A stretch of 64,000 nt of DNA from Phycisphaerales bacterium (GCA_020849105.1 JADLGW010000040.1:41839-105838), one strand, 5' to 3'; numbered from the stretch's first letter, positions 1 to 9,602 are shown. Made by a program: numbers and translations. The notes: generated by a model not told the origin, from the sequence alone.

Positions 1-49
1 GGCTCGCCGCCGCCGCCGGGAACCTGGGGTGCGCCCTGGACCGGGATTG

Positions 50-553
50 ATGGAAGCGATCGAACTCAAACTCGAACTCCGCGACCCCGCCCTCGCCCGC
101 GCGATCCTCCGCACCGTCGGCGCCGCGCATGTCCACACGATCGATCAGGCCGACACCCACTACCTCGTCCCCACCGGCCGCCTGATGCGCCGCGTCGAGG
201 ACGGCGGCCCGCCCGAGTTCATCCGGTACGAACGCGCCGACGCCGCCCACCCCCGCGCCGCCCGCTGCGCCGCCTTCACGCACGCCCAGGCCTCGGAACG
301 ATTCGGCGCGGCCCCGCTCCCGGAGCGGGCCGCAGTCCGAAAGTCGCGCGAGGTCTACCTCCGCGGCCGCGTCAGCGTGCACCTGGACCGGGTGGACCGC
401 CTCGGCTGGTTCATCGAACTTGTCGCCCCGATCACGCGAGAGCAGGACGAGGCCGCGTGCCACGTCGCGCTCCAAGACCTCCGAGAAACTCTGGCCCCCG
501 CCCTTGGCGAACCCCTCTCCCCGGGGTACGCCGATCTCATCGCCGCGCTCTAG
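50..553 (+). CDS. CYTH-domain protein (class IV adenylate cyclase / triphosphatase-like)
   Basis: A 167-residue protein with the general layout of the CYTH family, whose members hydrolyse triphosphorylated substrates or make cAMP. The start reads MEAIELKLEL, a degenerate form of the N-terminal ExExK signature with the first Glu replaced by Ala. Later charged strands (VRKSREVYLRGRVSVHLDRV and the following FIELV) match the alternating K/R and E/D strands of the triphosphate tunnel. ATG at 50 is chosen because the homologous strand begins there; in-frame GTG at 29 and TTG at 47 are also possible. The gene ends convergently with the kinase gene, the two stop codons sharing the palindrome CTAG. 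The substrate cannot be told. Family call moderately sure, function unknown. Confidence 0.6.
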   Translation: MEAIELKLELRDPALARAILRTVGAAHVHTIDQADTHYLVPTGRLMRRVEDGGPPEFIRYERADAAHPRAARCAAFTHAQASERFGAAPLPERAAVRKSREVYLRGRVSVHLDRVDRLGWFIELVAPITREQDEAACHVALQDLRETLAPALGEPLSPGYADLIAAL

Positions 554-3500
554 CGCCCGCCGAGCCCCGCGACCCACCGCTCCGCGGCCGTGAGCGCATC
601 CGCCGGCAGCGCACCCCGCGCCCGCCGCAACTGGTGCTCGGCGTTCCCGGCTATGAACGCGTCGAACGCCGCAAAGTCCCACTCGCTCGCCCCGCGGTAC
701 CCGTGCCCGACCAGCAGCCGGCGCGTGCCGGGCCGGAACGCCAACGGGAAGAGCAGCCCCGCGTCCGCGTCGCGCACGCTCATCACGCAGCGCCACGTTC
801 CCGTGTCCCACAGGCGGATCGCCCCGTTGCTGCTCGCGGTCGCGAGCAGCGCCCCGTCGCCCGAGAACGCCAGCGACCACGGCACCTCCTGGTGCCCGCG
901 CAGTTCCGCGACGGCGGCGCGGGAGTGCAGGTCCATCACCTCCACCAGGCGCTCCCCCGTTCCCACAGCCACAAAGCGCCCGAGCGGGTCCACGTCGATG
1001 CCCCAGTAGTCAAAGTCGCCGCGGCGCTCGTCGATCGTCGCCCCGGTCGCCGCGTTCAGGAAGAGCAGCACGCCCGCGCTGCTGCTTGCCACCACCTGCT
1101 CGCCGCCGGGTGAGAAACGAACCTGGCGCCCGGTGCGCCCCAGGTCCACCGCCCACCGGCGCGTCCAGTCGCCCGTGTCCCAGAGCGACGCCTCCCCGTC
1201 CGTCCCCATGACGGCCAGGGCGGCGCCGTCGGGCGAAAACCGGACGCTGTTGGCCGACTCCTTGACCGCCACGACCTCCCGGACCACCGTCGCCGTCCCG
1301 AGATCGATCACGTTCAGCAGCGTGGTCACCCCGCCCCACACCAGGGTCCGCCCGTCCGGCGAGGCGGCGATGTCGAACGAGCGGGCCTTGCGGCACGCGA
1401 CCTGTGGACCGGGCGCCCCATCCGCACCGAAGAGCGTCACGATTCCGGACTCATTCACCACCGCCGCACGCCCGTCCGCCAGCGGCACGACATCGTTCAG
1501 GTAGCCCACGCCGGCACCCACCGGCTCCAGCCAGCGCCGCCCCAGGTCCGGGGACAGGTCCCACAGCCGCACGTTTCCGTCCTCCGACGCGGACGCGAGC
1601 ACCCCGCCGCTGCGATCCAGCGCGATCTCCGTAATCGGCCGGCCGGACAGCCCGAACAACTCCGACTTTCCCCGGTCCACCGCGTCGGCGGTGAAGATGG
1701 ACCACCATGTCGCGTAGGCAAGCCTGCTGTCTCCGGGCAGGAACACGACAGAACGCACCGTCCACGCCGCCTCGCTCGTCACGACCCCGTCGGCGTGCAG
1801 GTCCGGCATGGCAAAGAGCCGGATTCGCCCGATCGCCGACCCTGCCGCGATCCTCTGGCTGTCGTGCGACCACGCGACGCACACGAGGTCGCGCCTCGCG
1901 ACCGGGGCGGCCGAGACCAGGGTCCGCCCGGCCAGGTCCCACACCCGCACCTCTCCGCTGCTCACCGTGGCCGCCAGCCGCCGATCCGGTGATACCTTCA
2001 CGCCGCGGACCGGGCCATCGTGCCCCCCGAGGTCCGCGAGCACGCCCAGGGTGTGCGGGTCCAGCAGGCGAACGTGCCCATCGGCCCCCCCCGCGACGAT
2101 CACGGCTCCATCGTCCGGCGTCGCCACCCAGGTCCGACCGGGCGTCGGCATCCGTGCGGTGGCCAGGAGTTCACCGCCGGTGGACCACAGCCGAACAATC
2201 CCCGCGTCGGTCCCCGTCACCACACGCAAGTTCCCGACCACCGCGCAGGACCGCACGTCCTCAACCCCGTGGGGGAGCGTCGCGTGCTCGCGCCGATCCG
2301 CATCCCAGAGCCTCACCACGCCCCCAAGGCCGCCGGCAACGACCCCGCCGCCCGGCAGGATCGCCGCGGTCGTCAGGGCCCGGGCGCTGGCGTCCAGCGT
2401 CGCCCGGCAGGGAAACCGCGCGTAGGTGTCGCGCAGCGCCCAGAGCGAATCCGCCGCCCCCGGTGCGCGCAGGTGCTCGTCCCACAGCATCGCCTCGCCA
2501 TCGGGCGCCGCACCGGCCGTCACCAGCAGACGCCCGCGCTCAAGATTGCTCGTGCGGAGTTGCGCTGACAGCGCCCGGCCCGCGTCGGTCGCGCTCTCCT
2601 TGGCCGCCTTCTCGCTGACGGCGAGCAGGCGGTACCTGTCCGCCATCACCCCGGACCAGACCGCAACCCCGATGATCCCGGCCGCGAACGCCGCAGCAAC
2701 CCCGATGCCCCAGCGGTACCGCTTGATGCGCTTCTGGAGCAGGTACATCGCCGAGTCGCGACGCGCCTCGATCGGCTCCCCCCGCAGGTACCGCCGCAGG
2801 TCCGCCGCCAGTTCCGCCGCGGACTGGTAGCGCCGCCCCGGGTCCACCCGGAGGGCACGGCCGGCAATGGTCTCGATGTCGCCCCGCAGTTCCGCCCGCA
2901 CCTGCCCGAGCGGGAGCGGTTCGCGGTCACGGGCGGCCGTTGCCGCCTGGGCCAGTGTCAGCACCGACACGTCCACCGGCGGCCCTCCCGCGAGCAGCTC
3001 GTACAGCACGGCGCCAAGGGCGTACACGTCGCTCCGCGTGTCGATCAGCGCCGGGTCGCCGTCCACCTGCTCGGGGCTCATGTACCCGAGCGTGCCGACC
3101 AGTTGCCCGTGAAGCGTCGCGCCCGTCGCCGACCCGTCCCGCTGCACAAGCCGCGCCACACCAAAGTCCAGCACCTTCGGCTGCCCGCCCCCGTCCACGA
3201 GGATGTTACCCGGCTTCAGGTCGCGGTGGATCACCCCGCGCCGGTGCGCGTGCTCCACCGCGTCGCACACCCGGGCCATCAGGTCCATCCGGGCCCGGTC
3301 GCCGATACCCCGCTCGTCCGCCCACGCGGTGATCGCCCGGCCCTCCACCAGTTCCATGACGATGAACGGCGCGCCGCCCGTGGCGTGACCCGCCTGGTAC
3401 AGCCGCGCGATCCCGTCGTGCTGCAGCAGCGCCAGCGTCTGCGCCTCCTGGACAAACCGTCGCACCAGGGACGCCGACACCACCTCCGGCCGCACCAGTT

Positions 3501-3867
3501 TCACGGCAACCCGCCGGCTGGGGAACGCCTGGTGCGCCTCGTACACCACCCCCATCCCTCCGCGGCCAAGCACCCGCTCGAGCGTGAACTCGCCCAGCCG
3601 CCGCGGCAGCACCTCCCCGGGGTCCGCCGGCACCGGTCCTACCAGCGGCGCCGCCGCTTCCGCCGCCGATTGGTCGAGCACGCCGCGGCCGTCGTGGGCC
3701 GCCAGCAGCGCCTCAACCTCCGCGCACGCCTCCGGGTCGCGCTCCCGCGCCGCCGCCAGGAGCACGCCCCGGGCCGCCGCGCCGTCCCCCGTCACCGCGT
3801 CAAACAGCGACCGCGCCCGCTCGTGCAGCGACCCCCCAGCCCGCGGTTCAACCGGCGTTCCGCTCAC
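550..3867 (-). CDS. Serine/threonine protein kinase with C-terminal WD40 repeats
   Basis: A 1105-residue membrane kinase. The Hanks-type kinase domain spans about residues 93-365: glycine loop GRGGMG at 101-106, ATP Lys-123, catalytic loop HRDLKPGN at 214-221, DFG at 234-236, then GTLGYMSPE. One membrane helix follows at about 387-407, then a linker, then roughly 600 residues with repeated WD-type blades (for example VRLWD, VRVWDLAG, IRLWDTG) forming one or two propellers expected to lie outside the cytoplasm. This kinase-TM-WD40 layout is common in Planctomycetes. The gene lies 21 bp downstream of an ECF sigma-factor gene on the same strand, so the two are probably co-transcribed and may form a signalling pair. 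The ligand or target is unknown. Confidence 0.93.
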   Translation of the reverse strand: MSGTPVEPRAGGSLHERARSLFDAVTGDGAAARGVLLAAARERDPEACAEVEALLAAHDGRGVLDQSAAEAAAPLVGPVPADPGEVLPRRLGEFTLERVLGRGGMGVVYEAHQAFPSRRVAVKLVRPEVVSASLVRRFVQEAQTLALLQHDGIARLYQAGHATGGAPFIVMELVEGRAITAWADERGIGDRARMDLMARVCDAVEHAHRRGVIHRDLKPGNILVDGGGQPKVLDFGVARLVQRDGSATGATLHGQLVGTLGYMSPEQVDGDPALIDTRSDVYALGAVLYELLAGGPPVDVSVLTLAQAATAARDREPLPLGQVRAELRGDIETIAGRALRVDPGRRYQSAAELAADLRRYLRGEPIEARRDSAMYLLQKRIKRYRWGIGVAAAFAAGIIGVAVWSGVMADRYRLLAVSEKAAKESATDAGRALSAQLRTSNLERGRLLVTAGAAPDGEAMLWDEHLRAPGAADSLWALRDTYARFPCRATLDASARALTTAAILPGGGVVAGGLGGVVRLWDADRREHATLPHGVEDVRSCAVVGNLRVVTGTDAGIVRLWSTGGELLATARMPTPGRTWVATPDDGAVIVAGGADGHVRLLDPHTLGVLADLGGHDGPVRGVKVSPDRRLAATVSSGEVRVWDLAGRTLVSAAPVARRDLVCVAWSHDSQRIAAGSAIGRIRLFAMPDLHADGVVTSEAAWTVRSVVFLPGDSRLAYATWWSIFTADAVDRGKSELFGLSGRPITEIALDRSGGVLASASEDGNVRLWDLSPDLGRRWLEPVGAGVGYLNDVVPLADGRAAVVNESGIVTLFGADGAPGPQVACRKARSFDIAASPDGRTLVWGGVTTLLNVIDLGTATVVREVVAVKESANSVRFSPDGAALAVMGTDGEASLWDTGDWTRRWAVDLGRTGRQVRFSPGGEQVVASSSAGVLLFLNAATGATIDERRGDFDYWGIDVDPLGRFVAVGTGERLVEVMDLHSRAAVAELRGHQEVPWSLAFSGDGALLATASSNGAIRLWDTGTWRCVMSVRDADAGLLFPLAFRPGTRRLLVGHGYRGASEWDFAAFDAFIAGNAEHQLRRARGALPADALTAAERWVAGLGGR

Positions 3868-3888
3868 TCCACCAGCCTACGGCATGTG

Positions 3889-4476
3889 TCAACTCGCACG
3901 CCGCCGCTCGATCTCCCGCAGCAGCCACGCCCGGGCGTACGTCCACTCATTCTTTACCGTGCTTGCCGAAAGCCCCATCGCAAGGGCCGTCTGCTCGCTC
4001 GTCAACCCGGCAAAGAACCGCAGCATCACCACCTGGTGCTGCCGCTCATCGCGCCCGCGAAGATCCTCGAGTGCCCCATCCAGCCCGAGCAGATCGTCCG
4101 CTGCGCGATCCCGGTCCCCGCCGCGGCTGTCCAGCATCGGCAGCGTGGAATCCATGGGCCGCGCCGGGACCCGGGCCGCCTTCACATGCCGCGCCCGGTC
4201 GATCAGGATCCGCCGCATGGCCTGCGCCGCCGCACCGAAGAAGTGCGCCCGGCTCTCCCACCCTACATCCCGGGGCCCGATGAGCCGCAGGAACGCCTCG
4301 TTCACCAGGGCGGTAGGCTGGAGCGTCTGCGCCCCCTGCTCCCGGCCCATGAGCGCGGCCGCCATCCGGCGCAGTTCGCCGTACACCACCGGGAACAGAC
4401 GTTCCGTCGCCAGGCGATCGCCCGACGCCGCGGCGTCCAGCAGCAGCGTGACCTTGTTGGCCTGCACCTCGGACAT
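3889..4476 (-). CDS. ECF-type RNA polymerase sigma factor (Sigma70_ECF family)
   Basis: A 195-residue sigma factor. Region 2 lies near residues 20-100 (GELRRMAAALMG, LVNEAFLRLIG, RAHFFGAAAQAMRRILID), the pattern of the planctomycete/acidobacterial ECF group often found beside serine/threonine kinases. Region 4 is C-terminal, with the helix-turn-helix MLRFFAGLTSEQTA and LSASTVKNEW. ATG at 4476 is used because family homology starts there; in-frame upstream starts such as ATG 4515 add only low-quality sequence. No anti-sigma gene is adjacent. The STPK-WD40 kinase gene follows after 21 bp, suggesting control by phosphorylation, which is an inference. Confidence 0.9.
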   Translation of the reverse strand: MSEVQANKVTLLLDAAASGDRLATERLFPVVYGELRRMAAALMGREQGAQTLQPTALVNEAFLRLIGPRDVGWESRAHFFGAAAQAMRRILIDRARHVKAARVPARPMDSTLPMLDSRGGDRDRAADDLLGLDGALEDLRGRDERQHQVVMLRFFAGLTSEQTALAMGLSASTVKNEWTYARAWLLREIERRRAS

Positions 4477-4753
4477 TGCCGGAATCTTTGCCCTCTTCCG
4501 GTCCCGACGGCGCATGAGTGTTCTAGAGAAGAGAGGCCGCCCATCTACCCAGGAGCACCCATGAACACGTCCACGGCGATACGGTCGGCCGCAGGGGCAG
4601 CCCGGTGAGAACCTGATTCTTGACCCTCCGCTCCCGGCTGCTCGTCCAGGACGGCCCCCTCTACAACCCGCACAACCGTCGCCTCTCGCACGGTCAAGCC
4701 CGCCGCCCTTCCTGCCGATCCACACTCAGAGCGCAAGCCTCCCCGGGAGCGGC
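4477..4753. promoter_or_regulatory. Divergent intergenic region between the sigma-factor and HD-GYP genes
   Basis: This 277-bp stretch separates two divergently transcribed genes and must hold promoters for both. I see no convincing coding sequence, strong hairpin or clear -10/-35 pair. Confidence 0.35.
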
Positions 4754-6160
4754 ATGGATCAGCCGGCCAGTCCATCATCCTTTGTGCACGACGGGCGCCG
4801 CTACCTGCCCGTCCGCGCCACGTCCATCGACCACTGCCGCCTGCCCATGGACCTGTTCCTGCGGAACGGGCCCGCCGGTGAGCCCACGCTCTACCGCTCC
4901 GCCGGCATCGAGTTCACGCCCCAGGACGCCGCACGCCTGGCCGAGAACGAGGCCGAAATCCTCTATATTCCGGCCCAGCAGCACGGCGTCTACCGCTCCA
5001 TGATCGGCCAGCGCCTCGCCCGCCTCATCACCTGCCCGGGCCCGGCCGCGACGCGAGCCCGTGAGGTCCGCGTCTCCTGCGCCGGCCTGATCGAGGATCT
5101 GCTCGCCTCGCCGGGGCAGGCCGAAGCCGCCCAGGCCGTCGCCGAGGTCGGGGCGCAACTCGCCCGCTGGGCCAGCGCCGACGCCGAGGGCTTTTCGCAA
5201 CTCCTCGACATGTCCGTCCACGATTTCTACACCGCCACCCACATGGTCAACGTCGCCGCCGGTTGCGGCCTGCTCCTCCGCGCCATCCGCCCCAACGACC
5301 GAGCACTGCTCCCGCTCATCGTCCAGGGTGGCCTGCTCCACGACGTCGGCAAACGCGGCGTACCGGAGACCATCCTGACCAAGACGGGGAGACTCGATCC
5401 CGAGGAGTGGCAGGCCATCCGCAGGCATCCCCGTATCGGCTTCGAGGAACTCCGCGCCGTCTCGGGGCTGGACCCCGTCGTGCTGGAAATGGCCCGCGAC
5501 CACCACGAGCGCCTGGACGGCCACGGCTACCCCAACGAGGTCAGCGGCGAGAAGATCAGTTTCGCCGCACGCCTCTGCGCCGTCGTCGATGTCTACGACG
5601 CGCTCACTTCCAGCCGTCCCTACCGCAAGCCGCTTTCCCCAGTCGCCGCGCTCGGCGTCATGGCCGAGGGCGTGGGCACCCATTTCGACCCCGGCATCCT
5701 CACCGCCTGGTGCGGCGTTGTCCAGGGCCTCATCGCCCGTGATCCCTCCCGCGCCCCGGTCGCGGGCGAAGCGCCGCAGAAACTCACGCTCGACTCCTTC
5801 ATCCAGCATTTCGAGCGGGCCGCGCCCCCGGCCAGCGGCGCCGACCGCCGCCGCCACCCGCGCTTCAAGTACAACACGCTCCTGAAAGCCTCGTTCCAGT
5901 CCCTGGGCCGCCCCTGCCCTGTTCGCGTGGGTGAGGAGTTCCCGGTCATCGCCCTGGACCTGGGTCAGTCCGGCCTCCGCATCCGCATGCCCTGGCCGCC
6001 CGCGCTCGGCGACACCATGACCGTGGAACTGCCGCGCAAGGGCGGCGGCGCGATCCGCCAGCACGCCCGCGTCGTCCGCGTCACCGTTAACCCAGACGGC
6101 AGCGCCCACGTCGGCCTTCAGTACGAGGCCGGCGCGAAGCCCGCTACCCGCGCCGCGTGA
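4754..6160 (+). CDS. HD-GYP domain phosphodiesterase with C-terminal PilZ domain
   Basis: A 468-residue cytoplasmic protein. Residues about 150-320 form an HD-GYP domain: LLHDVGKRG carries the HD pair at 196-197, and HHERLDGHGYP (250-260) carries the GYP signature. Such domains hydrolyse cyclic-di-GMP. Residues about 365-455 form a PilZ domain, which binds cyclic-di-GMP; the arginine motif RRHPR is intact, but the D-x-S-x-x-G motif reads DLGQSG, with Gly-404 in place of Ser. Enzyme and receptor domain in one chain suggest feedback control of turnover. No transmembrane segment is seen, so input must come through the roughly 150-residue N-terminal part, which I do not recognise. Convergent with the next gene, 6 bp apart. 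Confidence 0.9.
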   Translation: MDQPASPSSFVHDGRRYLPVRATSIDHCRLPMDLFLRNGPAGEPTLYRSAGIEFTPQDAARLAENEAEILYIPAQQHGVYRSMIGQRLARLITCPGPAATRAREVRVSCAGLIEDLLASPGQAEAAQAVAEVGAQLARWASADAEGFSQLLDMSVHDFYTATHMVNVAAGCGLLLRAIRPNDRALLPLIVQGGLLHDVGKRGVPETILTKTGRLDPEEWQAIRRHPRIGFEELRAVSGLDPVVLEMARDHHERLDGHGYPNEVSGEKISFAARLCAVVDVYDALTSSRPYRKPLSPVAALGVMAEGVGTHFDPGILTAWCGVVQGLIARDPSRAPVAGEAPQKLTLDSFIQHFERAAPPASGADRRRHPRFKYNTLLKASFQSLGRPCPVRVGEEFPVIALDLGQSGLRIRMPWPPALGDTMTVELPRKGGGAIRQHARVVRVTVNPDGSAHVGLQYEAGAKPATRAA

Positions 6161-6166
6161 ACACGG

Positions 6167-6871
6167 TCACGGGCACGGCCGCTCCGGCGGCACGGCCCCG
6201 CTCTCCCGCACTCGCCGCAGCGACCCGACAATCGCCATCTGGACCCGCGTCCACCCCGGGCCCCGCACCAGGCGCTGATTCACCTCGAGTTCGATCCCCG
6301 CGTACCTTCGCACGCCGTGTCGCCGCCGCAGCGCCGATGTCAGCCCATCCGAAGTCCCCCGGTACGGGTAGTTCATCCTCACCCGCAGCCCGCCCAGCGC
6401 CGCCCGCCACGCCCCGCACAACTCCCGCTCCGGCCCGCGAGTGGGGTCGTAGAGCAGCCCGATGTCGGCATCGCGCCGCGCCCCGCGCAGGACGGGCGTG
6501 AAACTGTGCACCGCGATGTGCACGGCACGCCCCCGCCTCCCGAGCCTTCGCACCAGACGCTCGACCGCCTCACGGTGCGGCCCGTAGTACCGCGCCATCA
6601 GCCGGGTGCGCCCCGCGCCGTCCAGCCGCCGCGTCCACTCCGAGAGCACCGCCCGGTTGGACAGCGACCGGTTCAGGTCCACCACCAGCCGGCTCACCGT
6701 CGCCGCCACCAGCGGCACACCCAACTCCTCCGCGATGCGCTCCGCGAGTTCAAGCGCCCCTGGATCCCACCCGCGATGCGACTCCAGCGCACGCTCCGCA
6801 CCCCTGAACAGGCCGCGGTACTCCCGCGGCACCTCGTTCCCCCCATGCTCGCACGTCACCAGCAGGTTCAC
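6167..6871 (-). CDS. N-formylglutamate amidohydrolase-like enzyme
   Basis: A 234-residue hydrolase of the FGase family, zinc enzymes that cleave N-formylglutamate or related amides. Visible signatures are TCEHGGNEVP with His-9, the family hallmark SRLVVDLNR at 60-68, and IAVHSF with His-122. The GTG start at 6871 overlaps the stop of the upstream GCS2-like gene as GTGA, so translation is coupled. No other histidine-degradation (hut) gene is present. The context therefore argues for a role in processing a glutamyl or peptide amide made by the operon rather than histidine catabolism, which is an inference. Last gene of the operon starting at 11555. Confidence 0.82.
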   Translation of the reverse strand: MNLLVTCEHGGNEVPREYRGLFRGAERALESHRGWDPGALELAERIAEELGVPLVAATVSRLVVDLNRSLSNRAVLSEWTRRLDGAGRTRLMARYYGPHREAVERLVRRLGRRGRAVHIAVHSFTPVLRGARRDADIGLLYDPTRGPERELCGAWRAALGGLRVRMNYPYRGTSDGLTSALRRRHGVRRYAGIELEVNQRLVRGPGWTRVQMAIVGSLRRVRESGAVPPERPCP

Positions 6872-8139
6872 GGCACGAACATCCGCCCGTCGCGCAGGCA
6901 ATCGGCAAGCCGACCGTACACCTCGCGCAGCAGTTCCCGGGGCACCTCGCCGCTCCGGGACGGTTCCGATCCGACGTCCTCGAGTATCCGACGCGCCAGC
7001 GGCCCGCGATCCAGGAGAATGCTCAACTCCCGCGCGTAGGCGCCCCCGAGCGCGCCCGTCTGGCGGGCCAGGTGCCGCCACAACTCGCCCGCCGCGCACG
7101 CGCCGCGGCCCCACCCGAACGCCCGCAGGTACTCCGCGTTCTCGATCATCGCCCGCTCCCCATCCCGGATGGTCGCGTCCAGGATCGCCGCCAGCGGCTC
7201 GACCTCCCACGCCTGCTGATCGCCCAGCGACCCCCACCGCTCCTCGGTCAGTGCCCTCAGCGCCCCCAGCACCGCCCCCGCGATCGCCATGTCCGCCGCG
7301 GGGCACTCCTGCACGTCCAGCACACGCACCTCGATCGACCCGCGCCCGAAACGGGCGATCGCCCCGCGTGCGTTGCACCACTCATGCCGCAGCACCCCGT
7401 CCGGATCGAGGCCCCGCATGTCCGCGTAGATCCGCCCCAGGATCTCGCGCTCATAGTCCGCACGGGTGAACACCGCCTCCGGGATCACTCGCCCGCCCAC
7501 TGCCGGCACCCGCCGCGCGTTGCCCTTGTACACCGCCATCCGGTTGTCCAGCGTCCCCGTCACCCGCCCGTCCATGACCGGTGAACTCGCCGCCAGCGCC
7601 GGCATGATCGGCAGCAGCAGACGCACCGCCGCGTGCAGCCGGCCGAACTCCCCATCCGCACGCGCGTCATCCCGGAACGGCAGGTTCATGTGAACGCTCT
7701 GAAGGTTCGCCCACCCATGCCCGCGGCAGTCAAACACGCGGTCGAACGCCCTGTACACCTCCCCGTTGTCGTGCGGCCACAGCCGCATCTCGCGCGATGG
7801 GTCCATCCACGGGTGCATCCCCGTCGGCAGCATCCGCCCACGCTCCGGCAGCCCCGCCAGCACCCCCTCCACCCACCCCACGCTGTCCTGGAACACGCCC
7901 GCATCAACGGCCCGCATGGGTTCCGTCGATTTGAACTCGACGACGTGCAGCACCAGTTCGTTGGACCAGGTGACCCCGCCGACCCCCACCTCACCCGAGT
8001 CCCGTGCGGACGCCCCGCCCCGTTCCTCCAGGACCCGGTCCACCACCGGGAGCACGTCCAGCGTCGCGGCATCCACGATCATGTATTCAAGTTCGATTCC
8101 CACAACCTCGAACAGCCCGTACGGGTGCGCCCCCATCAC
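6868..8139 (-). CDS. Glutamate-cysteine ligase family 2 (GCS2)-like carboxylate-amine ligase
   Basis: A 423-residue enzyme of the GCS2/YbdK group, glutamine-synthetase-fold ligases that join the gamma-carboxyl of glutamate to an amine. Motifs seen: VGIELEYMIVD at residues 13-23 with metal and ATP ligands Glu-16 and Glu-18, SVHMNLPF at about 148-154, KGNARR, and GSIEVRVLD. The true substrate is not predictable from sequence; YbdK members have only weak cysteine ligase activity. ATG at 8139 overlaps the upstream ATP-grasp stop as ATGA. Having two different amide ligases side by side with a peptidase and an amidohydrolase suggests a dedicated pathway for a glutamyl peptide or protein tag. Confidence 0.88.
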   Translation of the reverse strand: MMGAHPYGLFEVVGIELEYMIVDAATLDVLPVVDRVLEERGGASARDSGEVGVGGVTWSNELVLHVVEFKSTEPMRAVDAGVFQDSVGWVEGVLAGLPERGRMLPTGMHPWMDPSREMRLWPHDNGEVYRAFDRVFDCRGHGWANLQSVHMNLPFRDDARADGEFGRLHAAVRLLLPIMPALAASSPVMDGRVTGTLDNRMAVYKGNARRVPAVGGRVIPEAVFTRADYEREILGRIYADMRGLDPDGVLRHEWCNARGAIARFGRGSIEVRVLDVQECPAADMAIAGAVLGALRALTEERWGSLGDQQAWEVEPLAAILDATIRDGERAMIENAEYLRAFGWGRGACAAGELWRHLARQTGALGGAYARELSILLDRGPLARRILEDVGSEPSRSGEVPRELLREVYGRLADCLRDGRMFVP

Positions 8140-9602
8140 TCCCCGCCCCGCATCGCCTCGATGCGCTTCACGATCGTCCCCATGATCCGCTCGTACAGTT
8201 CCATCCCCAGTACCTTGTCCTCGAACCCCCCGTCGATGCTCGGGTTGTCGTTGATCTCGATCACCACGATCCTCCCGTCGACCTCCTTCAGGTCCACCCC
8301 GTACAGCCCGTCCCCGATCAGTTTGGCCGCGCGCACCGCCAGACGCACCACCTCCGGCGGCGCGCCGTCCAGCGCCAGCGTCTGCACCCGCCCGTACACC
8401 TCATCGCCCGCCGCCGAGTGGTCCAGGATCTGCCAGTGCGACCCTGCCATGAAGTACCTGCACACATACAGCGGCTCGCGATCCAGCACGCCCACCCGCC
8501 AGTCGAACGCCGTGGGCAGGTACTCCTGCACGATCAGCAGTTCCGAGTTCTTGAACAGCCGCTCCGTCGCCCCCGCGAACTCCGCCTCGCTCCCCACCTT
8601 CAGGACCCCGTGCGAGAACGCGCTGTCCGGCTGCTTCACGATGCACGGGAACCCGATCGCCAGCCCCGCCGTCCCCGCCGTGTCCTCGCTGACGATCAGC
8701 GTCTTGGGCGTCGGCACCGAGTGCCGCTCCAGCAGTTCCGCCAGGAACACCTTGTTCCCGCACCGCAGGATCGACTCGGGGTCGTCGATCACCACGAGCC
8801 CCTCGGCCGCCGCACGCCGCGCAAACCGGAACGTGTGGTGGTTCACGCTCGTCGTCTCGCGGATGAACAGCGCGTCGAACTCCGCCAGGCGCCCGTAGTC
8901 GTCCTTGTCGATCAGTTCGACCGCCATGTCCAGCGACTCGGCCGCGCGCACGAACCGCCGGATCGCCTTCTCATCACTCGGGCTGTTCACCTCGTGCTCG
9001 TCCCGAAGGATCGCCAGGTCGAACCGCGTCTCCTTCCGCGCCGGCGTCAGACGCCGCGGGCGCGAGAAGTACTCCTGCGCCCGCTCCCGCACGAACGCAT
9101 CGTGCACCTCGGGGATCTCGCTCATCGCGATCGGCCGCAGCGAGTCCAGCATCCACCCGTCCTCCGCGTGGAACCGGAAACTCGCCCGCAGGAACGGCGC
9201 CGGGAACTGGTTGAACAGCGCCCGGCTGATCCGCTCGTACCGCTTCGCCACGTTGAACCCGAAGTAGATGCTCAGCGTGAACGTCAGCGACCGCAGGTGC
9301 GCCAGGTCGTGCTGGATCATCTCCGTCAGGTCCTGCGCGACCACCCGGATGATCGGACGGCTCTTCAGGTCCTGGATCGTCGAGATCGCCGGCAGCGGCT
9401 TGTGCCCCCGCGCGGCGCCCACCAGGCTCACGTAATACCCCAGGCTCTGGTACCGGTACGACCGGCACATGTTGTACACCCGGCACCCCGTCGCCCCGCT
9501 GAACCGCGGCTCCATCAGGTACGACCGTGCCGCCACCACCTCCACCCCGGGAACGTGCAGGTCCCAGTCCTTCGGGTTCTCAAGAACGACCAGGGTCTGC
9601 AC
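8136..9602 (-). CDS. RimK-like ATP-grasp ligase with RLAN N-terminal domain
   Basis: A protein of about 488 residues. The N-terminal 170-200 residues match the pattern of the RLAN domain found fused to RimK-like ATP-grasp enzymes (VVLENPKDW, YLMEPRFSGATGCRVYNMCRSY). The remainder is an ATP-grasp ligase: DDPESILRCGNKVFL, FPCIVKQPD, LIVQEYLP, GVDLKEVDG and the metal site IEINDNPSIDGG near 450. RimK relatives add glutamate or other amino acids to proteins or peptides. GTG at 9602 is preferred because GGAGG lies 8 bases upstream; GTG at 9611 is the alternative. It overlaps both neighbours, so it belongs to the five-gene operon. The acceptor is unknown. Confidence 0.88.
   Translation of the reverse strand: MQTLVVLENPKDWDLHVPGVEVVAARSYLMEPRFSGATGCRVYNMCRSYRYQSLGYYVSLVGAARGHKPLPAISTIQDLKSRPIIRVVAQDLTEMIQHDLAHLRSLTFTLSIYFGFNVAKRYERISRALFNQFPAPFLRASFRFHAEDGWMLDSLRPIAMSEIPEVHDAFVRERAQEYFSRPRRLTPARKETRFDLAILRDEHEVNSPSDEKAIRRFVRAAESLDMAVELIDKDDYGRLAEFDALFIRETTSVNHHTFRFARRAAAEGLVVIDDPESILRCGNKVFLAELLERHSVPTPKTLIVSEDTAGTAGLAIGFPCIVKQPDSAFSHGVLKVGSEAEFAGATERLFKNSELLIVQEYLPTAFDWRVGVLDREPLYVCRYFMAGSHWQILDHSAAGDEVYGRVQTLALDGAPPEVVRLAVRAAKLIGDGLYGVDLKEVDGRIVVIEINDNPSIDGGFEDKVLGMELYERIMGTIVKRIEAMRGGE

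Noticed and set aside
3103..4608. Long plus-strand open frame across the kinase and sigma-factor genes
   Set aside because: It is antisense to two well-supported genes, Arg/Pro-rich, without domains; typical of high-GC DNA.
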